Positions 1-5,400 are shown, numbered from the stretch's first letter. The stretch: DNA of 6,012 nucleotides from an uncultured Faecalibacterium sp. (GCA_900765705.1 CAAFSR010000345.1:1-6012), one strand, 5' to 3'. The notes: generated by a model not told the origin, from the letters alone. A program made the numbers and translations.

Positions 1-831
1 CGACAAAAACAGGAAAAATCCCATCACGCTGACATAGTAGACGATGGCCGTGAGATCAAATGCGCCGTTGACAAAGCTATTGAACTGGCGGAACAACGAG
101 AGCTTCGTCATGATATCCGGCAGCAGCCCCTCAAAGGCGCTGCTGTTCACAAAGTAGGCGACTGAGAGTGCTGCGATCAGCACAAAGGCCACGCCGTAGG
201 CCAGATTCTCGTTCCGGGTCAGGCCGCGGATCACCACACCCAGCAGCAGCGCGATGACGTACAATGCGATCAAAGATCCCATGGCCGTGGAGGAGGTGTA
301 CTCTGCAAGACTCACGCTGTAATAGTTCAGCAAGATCGCCGCGATGCCGATACCGGCGGCGAAGCCCTGATTATCCGTCAAGGAGGAGAGGAACACCCCC
401 ACCGCCAGCAGCGCCGCCCCCATCAGGAAAAAGGCAAACAGAGACCCGTAGGAGGTGGGCAGATACACCTCACCGAACCGGGAAAACAGCAGCGGGTAGA
501 GGGAAATGACAGCCAGCGGGATCAGATACACCACAAGAAGGGCGAGATACTTGCCCAATACCACCTGCGTGGTGGTGATAGGCAGAGAATAGAGCAGCTG
601 ATCCGTCCGCTGCCGCCGTTCCTCCGCCAGAGTGCGCATGGTCAGGATCGGAACGATGACCACGAAAATGATGCTGGCAAAGCTGAGCACAAACTCAAAG
701 TTGCTCACCGCCGCCTGCAAATTGTAGAGCACGGAACCAAGTCCCACCACTGCCAGCAGAAACGCGCCGAATACATAGGCAGTCAGTGAGTGGAAATAGT
801 TTCGCAGCTCATGGCGAAAAATTGCGCCCAT
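1..831 (-). CDS. ABC-2 type exporter permease, GldF-like (3' end cut by window)
   Basis: Integral membrane subunit of an ABC exporter, paired with the ATPase encoded just upstream. The frame is open from an ATG at 831 to the left edge, giving 277 residues with no stop; since relatives are about 280-290 residues, only a few C-terminal residues should be missing. It starts MGAIFRHELRNYF, a cytoplasmic N-terminus typical of the family. I see hydrophobic spans near residues 18-35, 45-66, 97-117, 130-150, 157-170, 190-205, 213-227 and 262-277. After the second span comes the cytoplasmic stretch TMRTLAEERRQRTDQLLYSL (64-83), characteristic of GldF-type ABC-2 permeases, followed by LPIT and GKY. The start codon overlaps the ATPase stop codon (TAATG), so the two are probably translationally coupled. 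In GldF family members this pair is often followed by a GldG-like auxiliary protein, which would lie outside the window. The substrate is unknown. Confidence 0.88.
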   Translation of the reverse strand, partial: MGAIFRHELRNYFHSLTAYVFGAFLLAVVGLGSVLYNLQAAVSNFEFVLSFASIIFVVIVPILTMRTLAEERRQRTDQLLYSLPITTTQVVLGKYLALLVVYLIPLAVISLYPLLFSRFGEVYLPTSYGSLFAFFLMGAALLAVGVFLSSLTDNQGFAAGIGIAAILLNYYSVSLAEYTSSTAMGSLIALYVIALLLGVVIRGLTRNENLAYGVAFVLIAALSVAYFVNSSAFEGLLPDIMTKLSLFRQFNSFVNGAFDLTAIVYYVSVMGFFLFLS

Positions 832-1829
832 TAAGCGTCCACCTCCGTTTCATTTGGTTCTTCGATGTATTGCTCAGATTCTTCCGTCTGCCCGCTCTCC
901 GTCAGCTCAAGGAACACATCCTCCAAGCTGGCCTTCCGGACAGACAACTCCAAAAGTGCCTGATTTTCCTTTGCAAAGGCAAAGAAAATGCTGCGGGAAA
1001 CTGCGTGCATATCCTCGCAGTCCGTTTTGAGGTGCATGGTCACCGCGCCGTCTGCCGCGCTCTCCGCGGGCTCGACCTGCGTGATATGGGGCAGTGCCGA
1101 GAGCAGCGCCCGCGCCTTTTCCGCCTCCGCATCTGTTGTGAGCACGATCTCGCCCGCCGAGCGCAGCTGCCGCTCCAGTTCCGCCGGAGTGCCGAGGGCG
1201 GTCAGCGTCCCTTTGGAAATGATGAGGATCTTGTCGCAGATGGTCTGCACCTCGGAGAGAATGTGGGAGCTGAAAATGACGGTGTGGCGCTTTCCAAGCT
1301 CCTTGACCAGATTTCGGATCTCGATGATCTGAATGGGGTCAAGGCCGACGGTCGGCTCATCCAGAATGATGACCTCCGGCCTGCCGAGCAGCGCCTGCGC
1401 AATGCCCACCCGCTGGCGGTAGCCCTTGGACAGACTGCGGATGACCCGGGGCAGCACTTCCTCCAGCCCGGTGCGGCGGGCAGCGGCCAGCACCTGCTGT
1501 TTGCGCTGTGCGCGTTTTACCCCCTTGAGCTCTGCCACAAAGTCCAGATACTCCTGCACGGTCATTTCCGGGTAGAGCGGCGGCTGCTCCGGCAGGTAGC
1601 CCACGCAGGCTTTGGCCTGCTGTGCCTGCTCCGGCAGACGGAAGCCGGCCACCTTCACCTCGCCCTCGGTGGGGGCAAGATAGCCGGTAAGGATATTCAT
1701 AATGGTGGATTTACCCGCGCCGTTCGGCCCCAGCAGACCGTAGATCTGGCCGTCCGGCACCGTAAACGAGAGATCCTGCACGGCAGGGCGGCTGCCGTAG
1801 GATTTGCTCAGGTGAGAAACTTCGATCAC
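831..1829 (-). CDS. ABC transporter ATP-binding protein, GldA/CcmA-like
   Basis: Cytoplasmic ATPase that powers the ABC-2 permease encoded after it. The 332-residue protein has every nucleotide-binding motif: Walker A GPNGAGKST (34-42), Q-loop around GYLPEQ (77-82), signature LSKGYRQRVG (133-142), Walker B VIILDEP (153-159), D-loop GLDP (162-165) and switch histidine SSH (H189). Residues from about 215 to 310 form the extra C-terminal domain common in this subfamily; the last 20 or so are acidic and look disordered. Translation starts at GTG, not ATG: the codon at 1829-1827 follows GGAGAG at a normal 6-8 nt spacing, and the next residues IEVSHLSKSYG match the usual beginning of the fold. The stop codon shares one base with the permease start. 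It is the first gene of its own transcription unit, since the rpmE terminator lies upstream. Family assignment is firm; the exported substrate cannot be told. Confidence 0.95.
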   Translation of the reverse strand: MIEVSHLSKSYGSRPAVQDLSFTVPDGQIYGLLGPNGAGKSTIMNILTGYLAPTEGEVKVAGFRLPEQAQQAKACVGYLPEQPPLYPEMTVQEYLDFVAELKGVKRAQRKQQVLAAARRTGLEEVLPRVIRSLSKGYRQRVGIAQALLGRPEVIILDEPTVGLDPIQIIEIRNLVKELGKRHTVIFSSHILSEVQTICDKILIISKGTLTALGTPAELERQLRSAGEIVLTTDAEAEKARALLSALPHITQVEPAESAADGAVTMHLKTDCEDMHAVSRSIFFAFAKENQALLELSVRKASLEDVFLELTESGQTEESEQYIEEPNETEVDA

Positions 1830-1836
1830 AGCAAAC

Positions 1837-1846
1837 TCTCCTTTGT
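1837..1846 (-). promoter_or_regulatory. Ribosome binding site that fixes a GTG start
   Basis: On the minus strand AAAGGAGAG is followed by a short TTTGCT spacer and then GTG. There is no ATG at a suitable distance, so this site decides the unusual start codon of the ABC ATPase. Confidence 0.75.
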
Positions 1847-1862
1847 TTCAGAAGCTGTTTTG

Positions 1863-1892
1863 CGGAAAGCGGCATGGACGCAGCGCTTTCCG
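1863..1892 (-). repeat. Perfect 9-bp inverted repeat in the leader of the ABC operon
   Basis: CGGAAAGCG at 1863-1871 and CGCTTTCCG at 1884-1892 are exact reverse complements separated by 12 bases. It lies between the likely promoter and the ribosome binding site of the ABC ATPase gene. It could be a hairpin in the mRNA leader or a protein-binding dyad. No U-run follows on the minus strand, so it is not a standard terminator of that unit; on the plus strand only TTTT follows and there is no plus-strand gene to terminate. Confidence 0.6.
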
Positions 1893-1902
1893 TTTTGGAA
1901 CT

Positions 1903-1931
1903 GCTATAGTTTAGACGGAAAATGTGTTTAA
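1903..1931 (-). promoter_or_regulatory. Weak candidate promoter for the ABC exporter operon
   Basis: On the minus strand TTAAAC and TATAGC are separated by 17 bases in an AT-rich stretch downstream of the rpmE terminator. Both boxes match the sigma-A consensus poorly (3/6 and 4/6). A promoter should exist here because the operon is otherwise isolated, but this exact placement is uncertain. Confidence 0.3.
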
Positions 1932-1975
1932 ATTAAGACAATCCTGTGTGGGAATCCGAAATATTTTTCTGCAAC

Positions 1976-2007
1976 AAAAAAATGCCGCCTCCCGAAGGAA
2001 GCGGCAT
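1976..2007 (-). terminator. Intrinsic terminator of rpmE, C(UUCG)G tetraloop
   Basis: Read on the minus strand, ATGCCGCTTCC pairs with GGAGGCGGCAT (11 pairs, one G-U) around a UUCG loop closed by C-G, a very stable tetraloop. It is followed directly by a run of seven T. It begins 15 bases after the rpmE stop and separates rpmE from the ABC operon. Confidence 0.93.
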
Positions 2008-2021
2008 GAGATAGCCTATAA

Positions 2022-2222
2022 TTACTTACGGCCGAAACGCTTGTTGAAGCGCTCAACACGTCCGCCGGTGTCAACCAGCTTCTGCTTGCCAGTGTAGAAA
2101 GGATGGCACTTGGAGCAAACTTCGACGTGGATCTCGGGCTTGGTGGAACGAGTGTTGATGACATTACCGCAAGCGCAGGTAATGGTGCAGTCAACGTAGT
2201 TCGGATGGATACCCTGTTTCAT
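2022..2222 (-). CDS. rpmE: 50S ribosomal protein L31 (zinc-binding type)
   Basis: Small protein of the large ribosomal subunit that contributes to the intersubunit bridge region. The 66-residue product begins MKQGIHPNY, the standard L31 N-terminus, and ends RFNKRFGRK. Four cysteines, C16 and C18 (CAC) and C36 and C39 (CSKC), are the zinc ligands of the C+ type, so this is the zinc-containing form and not the zinc-free YtiA/RpmE2-type paralogue induced in zinc starvation. I chose the ATG at 2222 over an in-frame GTG at 2231: GAGGTG sits 8 bases before the ATG, and the GTG is itself part of that ribosome binding site. It has its own extended -10 promoter, a leader of about 108 nt and a strong terminator, so it looks monocistronic, although read-through from the 95-aa gene upstream is not blocked by any visible terminator. 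Confidence 0.97.
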   Translation of the reverse strand: MKQGIHPNYVDCTITCACGNVINTRSTKPEIHVEVCSKCHPFYTGKQKLVDTGGRVERFNKRFGRK

Positions 2223-2255
2223 TCTTTTCACCTCAATTCTGGTTCTGACGTATTG

Positions 2256-2279
2256 GGGCCATATTTAATGTATGTGCCC
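2256..2279 (-). promoter_or_regulatory. Hairpin in the rpmE mRNA leader
   Basis: On the minus strand GGGC, a bulged A, then CATA pair with TATGGCCC around a 7-base loop, giving 8 base pairs about 30 bases before the rpmE start. A second, weaker pairing with a bulge is possible between 2291-2298 and 2325-2330. L31 mRNA leaders that act as autoregulatory sites have been proposed in several phyla; whether this belongs to one of those classes cannot be judged by eye. Confidence 0.4.
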
Positions 2280-2337
2280 ATCACAACCTTCAATATCGGC
2301 TACCCCGTCGAGCGGCCTTGGAAACGATTGCCTTACT

Positions 2338-2365
2338 ATTATAGCACGAATCGGCCGGAATGCAA
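2338..2365 (-). promoter_or_regulatory. Extended -10 promoter of rpmE
   Basis: On the minus strand a perfect TATAAT (2343-2338) is preceded by TGC, an extended -10 element. TTGCAT (2365-2360) stands 16 bases upstream as a weak -35. The predicted transcript starts near 2331, leaving a leader of roughly 108 nt before rpmE. Confidence 0.85.
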
Positions 2366-2384
2366 GAGGAAATTTCAAGTTTTT

Positions 2385-2672
2385 TTACAGCTTTTGCAGT
2401 GTCCAGCCCTTTTGTGCTGCCAGCTGCTCCAGTTCCCGGTAGGAAAGCCGCAGCTGCGCAATATTAAAGCCCGGCAGTTCTGCAAGGCAGCTGCCATCCT
2501 GTGCCCTGTGCAGCAGCTTGCGCACAGGCAGCTCCTGTTCGCCGTCCAACGTATCCAGTCCGGCCACATATTCTCCGCACCGGGGCAGCGGCTGCTGCCA
2601 GTCGATGGTTTTGCAGATTTTTGCAAGCACAAGATGGTTGCAGGTCACCGCCTGCCGGAATTCCAGTTTCAT
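2385..2672 (-). CDS. Hypothetical 95-aa protein, divergent from an XRE regulator
   Basis: I do not recognise this protein. It is judged real because the ATG at 2672 follows a strong AAGGGGAG ribosome binding site at 6 bases, a good promoter lies upstream, and the frame ends neatly before the rpmE promoter. The product is soluble in appearance, with no signal peptide or membrane span. It contains four cysteines (C11, C20, C32, C62) that do not form an obvious zinc-finger spacing, tryptophans at about 25 and 90, and a C-terminal region from about residue 70 that looks helical (LSYRELEQLAAQKGW). It is transcribed away from the XRE regulator gene, sharing an intergenic region with paired operator-like repeats, so its expression is probably controlled by that regulator. 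No terminator follows it, so some transcripts may run on into rpmE. Function unknown. Confidence 0.7.
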   Translation of the reverse strand: MKLEFRQAVTCNHLVLAKICKTIDWQQPLPRCGEYVAGLDTLDGEQELPVRKLLHRAQDGSCLAELPGFNIAQLRLSYRELEQLAAQKGWTLQKL

Positions 2673-2724
2673 GATGTTCTCCCCTTTTGGGCCGGATATT
2701 CACAAGTGCGCCCGGCGCAATACC

Positions 2725-2753
2725 ATGATATAACATTTTGTTTTATATGTAAA
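2725..2753 (-). promoter_or_regulatory. Promoter of the 95-aa gene
   Basis: On the minus strand TTTACA (2753-2748, 5/6 match) and TATCAT (2730-2725, 5/6 match) are separated by exactly 17 bases. The left operator-like repeat fills the space between the two boxes and overlaps the -10, so a protein bound there should block initiation. Confidence 0.7.
2728..2746. repeat. Operator-like repeat, copy 1
   Basis: 19 bases beginning ATATAACATTT, matching copy 2 at 16 of 19 positions. It holds an imperfect dyad, ATAACA-TTT-TGTTTT (one mismatch). The two copies start 25 bp apart. It covers the core of the minus-strand promoter of the 95-aa gene. A small dyad of this kind suits a dimeric XRE/Cro-type repressor. 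Confidence 0.6.
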
Positions 2754-2778
2754 TATAACATTTCGTTATGTCTATACT
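2750..2778 (+). promoter_or_regulatory. Candidate promoter of the XRE regulator gene
   Basis: TATACT at 2773-2778 matches the -10 consensus at five of six bases; the only -35 at 17 bases is a poor TAAATA. Initiation near 2785 would give a leader of about 26 bases with the ribosome binding site GAGGT at 2799-2803. The weak -35 and the operator-like repeat within the spacer suggest a low, autoregulated promoter. Confidence 0.45.
2753..2771. repeat. Operator-like repeat, copy 2
   Basis: Second copy of the 19-base repeat. Its dyad ATAAC-ATTTC-GTTAT is perfect over five bases per arm. It lies just upstream of the -10 box of the XRE gene and touches the -35 box of the divergent 95-aa gene, so occupancy could affect both promoters. 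Confidence 0.6.
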
Positions 2779-2810
2779 TTACCTTAAATAATGCTTTTGA
2801 GGTAAGCGCC

Positions 2811-3035
2811 ATGTATCAACGCATCCGGGATCTTCGGGAGGATCGCGACCTGCTGCAAAAGGATGTAGCCGCATATCTGAAATGCACGCAGGTCTGCTAC
2901 TCCAACTACGAAACTGGCAAGCGGGATATCCCCACCGAGGTACTGATCCAGCTTGCCTGCTTCTATAACACCAGCACCGATTACATCCTTGGTCTTACGG
3001 ATGATAACACCCCGCCCATCCCCCGCAAAGTATAA
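2811..3035 (+). CDS. Small XRE/Cro-family helix-turn-helix regulator
   Basis: A 74-residue DNA-binding protein consisting of almost nothing but the HTH_3 (Cro/C1) domain. Residues 4-60 follow the family pattern: IRDLREDRDLLQKDVAAYL (helices 1 and 2), TQVCYSNYETGKRDIP (recognition helix 3 and the conserved YETGKR-P turn), then LIQLACFYNTSTDYILGLTD (helices 4 and 5). A short proline-rich tail follows; there is no metal-binding, peptidase or sensor domain. The ATG at 2811 is chosen because GAGGT lies 7 bases upstream; the open frame extends much further left but is antisense to rpmE and the 95-aa gene there. It is the only plus-strand gene and converges on rnr. The likely role is repression of itself and of the divergent 95-aa gene through the 19-bp repeats between them. 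Phage-type ancestry is possible but no other phage gene is present. Confidence 0.93.
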   Translation: MYQRIRDLREDRDLLQKDVAAYLKCTQVCYSNYETGKRDIPTEVLIQLACFYNTSTDYILGLTDDNTPPIPRKV

Positions 3036-3091
3036 AAACTGCCCCTAAAGCCTGCGCGATTCCGCGCTACGGCTTTGGGGGCAGTCTGTAT
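3034..3091. terminator. Long bidirectional terminator between the XRE gene and rnr
   Basis: Bases 3038-3052 pair with 3071-3085 over 15 positions (one non-Watson-Crick), and the loop folds again as GCGCG/CGCGC around ATTC. Reading plus, CTGTATTTTATT follows; reading minus, TTTTT follows. It therefore serves both convergent genes. It overlaps the stop codon of the XRE gene and lies about 20 bases after the rnr stop. Confidence 0.93.
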
Positions 3092-3104
3092 TTTATTATA
3101 TGAG

Positions 3105-5228
3105 TTACTGCTTCGCGCTTTCCGGGGCGACCTCAAAATCGATCTTGCCCAGATTGACATCTGCGCGCACGATGGTGATCATCATGGTATCGCCCAGATT
3201 CCAGTTCTTGCCGGAAACGGGGTCCGAAAGGCGGACGCCCTCGGTGAGCATCGTACCGGTGGCGGTCAGGCTGGAGGCGGGCACAAAGCCCTCCACGCCG
3301 TTTTCCAACTCAATGAACAGACCGCGCTGGGTCACGCCGGAGATGCGGCCCTCGTAGCACTCGCCCAGATGGCGGCGGGCGTACTCGGCCTTGTAGCAGT
3401 CCTCGGCCTTGCGCTCGATCTGCATGGCGATCACCTCGCGCTCGCTGGCCTGCTTGCTGACCTGCTCTGCAAACTCGCTATAGCGCAGGATCATGGTGTC
3501 CTTATCCGTGCCCTTGAGCTGGGCGGTCATGATGCGGTGGATGGCCAGATCCGGGTAGCGGCGGATGGGGCTGGTGAAGTGGGCGTAGTCCTGCAGCACC
3601 AGACCGTAGTGTCCCTTGGGCTTTTCCTCGTACGCCGCCTTGGACATACAGCGCAGCATACCAACGTTGATGATCTGCTCGTAGGCTGTGCCGCGCACGC
3701 CCTCCAGAATAGCGCTCAGCTCCTTGGGGGTGGGCACATCCTTGGCAAAGTGGTCGTTGATGCCGCAGGCCTGCAGCAGGCCGTGCAGACGTTCCAGCTT
3801 TTCGGCATTCGGCTCCTCGTGCACACGGTACACAAAGGGAATCTGCTTTACGCGGGCAAAGTGGGCAGCGCACTGGTTGGCCAGCAGCATGAACTCCTCG
3901 ATCATGGCCTCGCTCTCGCCGGAGGTGCGCTTTTTCACGTCGATGCAGTGGCCGTCCTCGTCCAGGATCAGCTTTACCTCGCCGCTCTCGATATCCATGC
4001 AGCCGCGCTCCTTGCGCAGGCGGGCACGGTGGCCGTACAGCTCCTTCATGGCGGGCAGCTGTGCCAGCACCTCGTGGTATTTGCCGGTCAGCTCGTCATC
4101 GGTGCTGCCGGCCAGCAGGGCGTTGATCTCGGAATACACGCCCTTGACCCGGCTGCGGATGACGGACTTGACAAAGCGATAGTCGGTCAGGTTGCCGTCC
4201 TTATCCAGACGCATCAGGCAGGAGAAGGCCAGCCGCAGCACGCCCTCGTTCAGGCTGCAGATGCCGTTGGAAAGCTGCTTGGGCAGCATGGGCACCACCT
4301 GATCGGCATAGTAAACGCTGGTGGCACGGTTAAAGGCCTCGTTGTCCAGCTCGGAGCCGGGCTTGACGTAGTTGGAAACATCCGCGATGTGCACGCCCAG
4401 CTCAAAGCCGCCGTCCGGGGTCTTGGTCAGGCTGATGGCATCGTCGATATCCTTGGTCTCGGCGCTGTCGATGGTAAAAATGGGCAGAGCGCGCAGATCC
4501 ATGCGGCCCTCGCAGTCCGCAGCGGACACCTCGGCGTTGTCCAGCTTTTTGGCTTCCTCCCGCACCTTGTCCGGGAAGCGGCTGCGGATATCCTGTGCGT
4601 AGAGCAGGGCCTTTGCGCAGCGCTTGGCCTCGTCACAGCTGCCAAAGCGCATGGCAACGCCCACGCGGTGATCCTCCTGACGGTTGCCGCGCAGCAGGAT
4701 CTCCACGGCCACCTTATCGCCGTCCTTGGCGCTGCCTTCGCAGTCTCGCATGACCTGCATGGAGATGGCGGGGCAATCGTCCGGCACAAAGCGCAGCCGA
4801 CCCTCTATGCGGTGCATGGTGCCTACCAGCGCGTTCTTTTCCTCCAGAACAGCAAGGATCTCGCCCTCATCGCTGCCCTCTACCCGGGGGTGCGCAAACT
4901 TTTCCACCAGCACCTTATCGCCGGGCATTGCGCCGCGGGTGAACCGGCCGGGGATAAAGATATCACTGGTACCGTCCTCCAGCATAACAAAGGCAAAGTT
5001 CTTGCCCAGCTTTACCACCTTACATAGCAGTGCCTTGTCGGCACGGCCGCTGCGCACGGTGAAGAACACGCCCTGCCGCTGGCAGATGACGGCCTCGTGC
5101 ACCAGCTGGTCCACAGCCTCCATCACCTTGCGGTCTGCGCCGCGATCCCCGCCGAACTTATTTTTCAGATCCTTTACGGTGCACGGCTGATTCTGGATCG
5201 CGTGCTCAATTTTATCGCGCATTGCCAT
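3105..5228 (-). CDS. rnr: Ribonuclease R (RNB-family 3'-5' exoribonuclease)
   Basis: Processive hydrolytic exoribonuclease that degrades structured RNA from the 3' end; in bacteria it acts in mRNA and rRNA quality control and in trans-translation. The 707-residue order is an N-terminal winged-helix domain (about 1-60), cold-shock domains (about 65-125 and 133-200), the RNB catalytic domain (about 244-575) and an S1 domain (about 622-698). The catalytic aspartates are D254, D260, D262 and D263 in DSAETKDIDD, with GVHIADVSNYV following. ATSVYYADQVVPMLP carries the likely base-stacking tyrosine (Y306), and HFTSPIRRYPDLAIHR (550-565) is the RNB signature. It is shorter than the roughly 780-810 residues of the Bacillus and E. 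coli enzymes and has no lysine-rich tail. The ATG at 5228 has AAGGAG 10 bases upstream; the Met at residue 3 would be 16 bases away. secG lies upstream, an order shared with Bacillus, but smpB does not follow. Confidence 0.97.
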   Translation of the reverse strand: MAMRDKIEHAIQNQPCTVKDLKNKFGGDRGADRKVMEAVDQLVHEAVICQRQGVFFTVRSGRADKALLCKVVKLGKNFAFVMLEDGTSDIFIPGRFTRGAMPGDKVLVEKFAHPRVEGSDEGEILAVLEEKNALVGTMHRIEGRLRFVPDDCPAISMQVMRDCEGSAKDGDKVAVEILLRGNRQEDHRVGVAMRFGSCDEAKRCAKALLYAQDIRSRFPDKVREEAKKLDNAEVSAADCEGRMDLRALPIFTIDSAETKDIDDAISLTKTPDGGFELGVHIADVSNYVKPGSELDNEAFNRATSVYYADQVVPMLPKQLSNGICSLNEGVLRLAFSCLMRLDKDGNLTDYRFVKSVIRSRVKGVYSEINALLAGSTDDELTGKYHEVLAQLPAMKELYGHRARLRKERGCMDIESGEVKLILDEDGHCIDVKKRTSGESEAMIEEFMLLANQCAAHFARVKQIPFVYRVHEEPNAEKLERLHGLLQACGINDHFAKDVPTPKELSAILEGVRGTAYEQIINVGMLRCMSKAAYEEKPKGHYGLVLQDYAHFTSPIRRYPDLAIHRIMTAQLKGTDKDTMILRYSEFAEQVSKQASEREVIAMQIERKAEDCYKAEYARRHLGECYEGRISGVTQRGLFIELENGVEGFVPASSLTATGTMLTEGVRLSDPVSGKNWNLGDTMMITIVRADVNLGKIDFEVAPESAKQ

Positions 5229-5238
5229 AAAACATTTT

Positions 5239-5244
5239 CTCCTT
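5239..5244 (-). promoter_or_regulatory. Ribosome binding site of rnr
   Basis: AAGGAG on the minus strand. It is 10 bases from the chosen ATG (5228) and only 3 bases from an out-of-frame ATG at 5235, which heads a 7-codon reading frame overlapping the start of rnr. The 3-base spacing makes initiation at that upstream ATG unlikely. Confidence 0.7.
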
Positions 5245-5253
5245 CACTTCCGT

Positions 5254-5343
5254 GGCCGTGCATCTCCTGCGGAGCACAGCCCTGCCTTGGGACGGGCACG
5301 TTTCCCTGTCCCCTCCTTGCGGCAGCCCGCAGAACCGGCTGCC
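5254..5343 (-). promoter_or_regulatory. Structured secG-rnr intercistronic leader (three hairpins)
   Basis: Three consecutive stems can form in the RNA ahead of rnr. First, GGCAGCC pairs with GGCTGCC (5337-5343 with 5321-5327, 7 bp, 9-base loop). Second, GGGAC, a bulged A, then GGG pair with CCCGTCCC (5289-5312, 8 bp). Third, GGCTGTGC pairs with GCACGGCC, with an inner TCC/GGA stem (5254-5281). The last one ends 9 bases before the ribosome binding site. No promoter-like boxes are visible in this GC-rich stretch, so rnr is probably transcribed by read-through from secG. No coding frame here looks real. Confidence 0.5.
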
Positions 5344-5348
5344 CACAC

Positions 5349-5366
5349 TTTTTCTGCACAGAAAAA
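5349..5366. repeat. Inverted repeat overlapping the secG terminator U-tract
   Basis: TTTTTCTG-CA-CAGAAAAA: 8-bp arms around a 2-base centre. On the minus strand the left arm is the T-run of the secG terminator, and the right arm follows at once. A 2-base centre is too tight for a full RNA hairpin, so the innermost pairs would open, but this could also be a DNA dyad. Confidence 0.55.
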
Positions 5367-5390
5367 CAGCCCCGTCCGTTCACGGGGCTG
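5362..5390 (-). terminator. Intrinsic terminator or attenuator after secG
   Basis: On the minus strand CAGCCCCGT (5390-5382) pairs with ACGGGGCTG (5375-5367) around a 6-base loop and is followed by TTTTTC. It begins about 10 bases after the secG stop. As rnr has no clear promoter of its own, this probably lets some transcription through rather than stopping all of it. Confidence 0.88.
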
Positions 5391-5400
5391 CAACGCCATC

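Noticed and set aside
786..1931. A 381-codon open frame on the plus strand across the ABC ATPase gene
   Set aside because: It is antisense to a gene with full Walker A, signature and Walker B motifs; the predicted product has no recognisable domain.
2223..2231. GTG start three codons upstream of the rpmE ATG
   Set aside because: That GTG is part of the GAGGTG ribosome binding site of the ATG at 2222, and L31 proteins begin MKxGIHP.
2103..2810. A long N-terminal extension of the XRE gene to position 2103
   Set aside because: The frame happens to be open, but the extension would be antisense to rpmE and the 95-aa gene and would run through the divergent promoters; a good ribosome binding site marks the ATG at 2811.
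2385..3035. Toxin-antitoxin operon made of the 95-aa and XRE genes
   Set aside because: The genes are divergent rather than overlapping in one operon, and the 95-aa protein shows no RelE, HigB or HipA-like motif I can recognise; kept only as one possibility among others.
3075..5027. A 650-codon open frame on the plus strand across rnr
   Set aside because: It is exactly antisense to a well-supported ribonuclease R gene with all catalytic motifs, its composition is rich in repeated L, G, A, H and Q, and no ribosome binding site is present. GC-rich codon use leaves the opposite strand free of stops.
5212..5235. Seven-codon reading frame overlapping the rnr start
   Set aside because: Its ATG is only 3 bases from the ribosome binding site, too close for efficient initiation, and the short frame has no supporting feature.
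5229..5366. RNase P RNA or another known housekeeping RNA in the secG-rnr gap
   Set aside because: A short CCACGGAAGTG segment looked reminiscent of RNase P RNA, but the region is far too short and lacks the other conserved cores.
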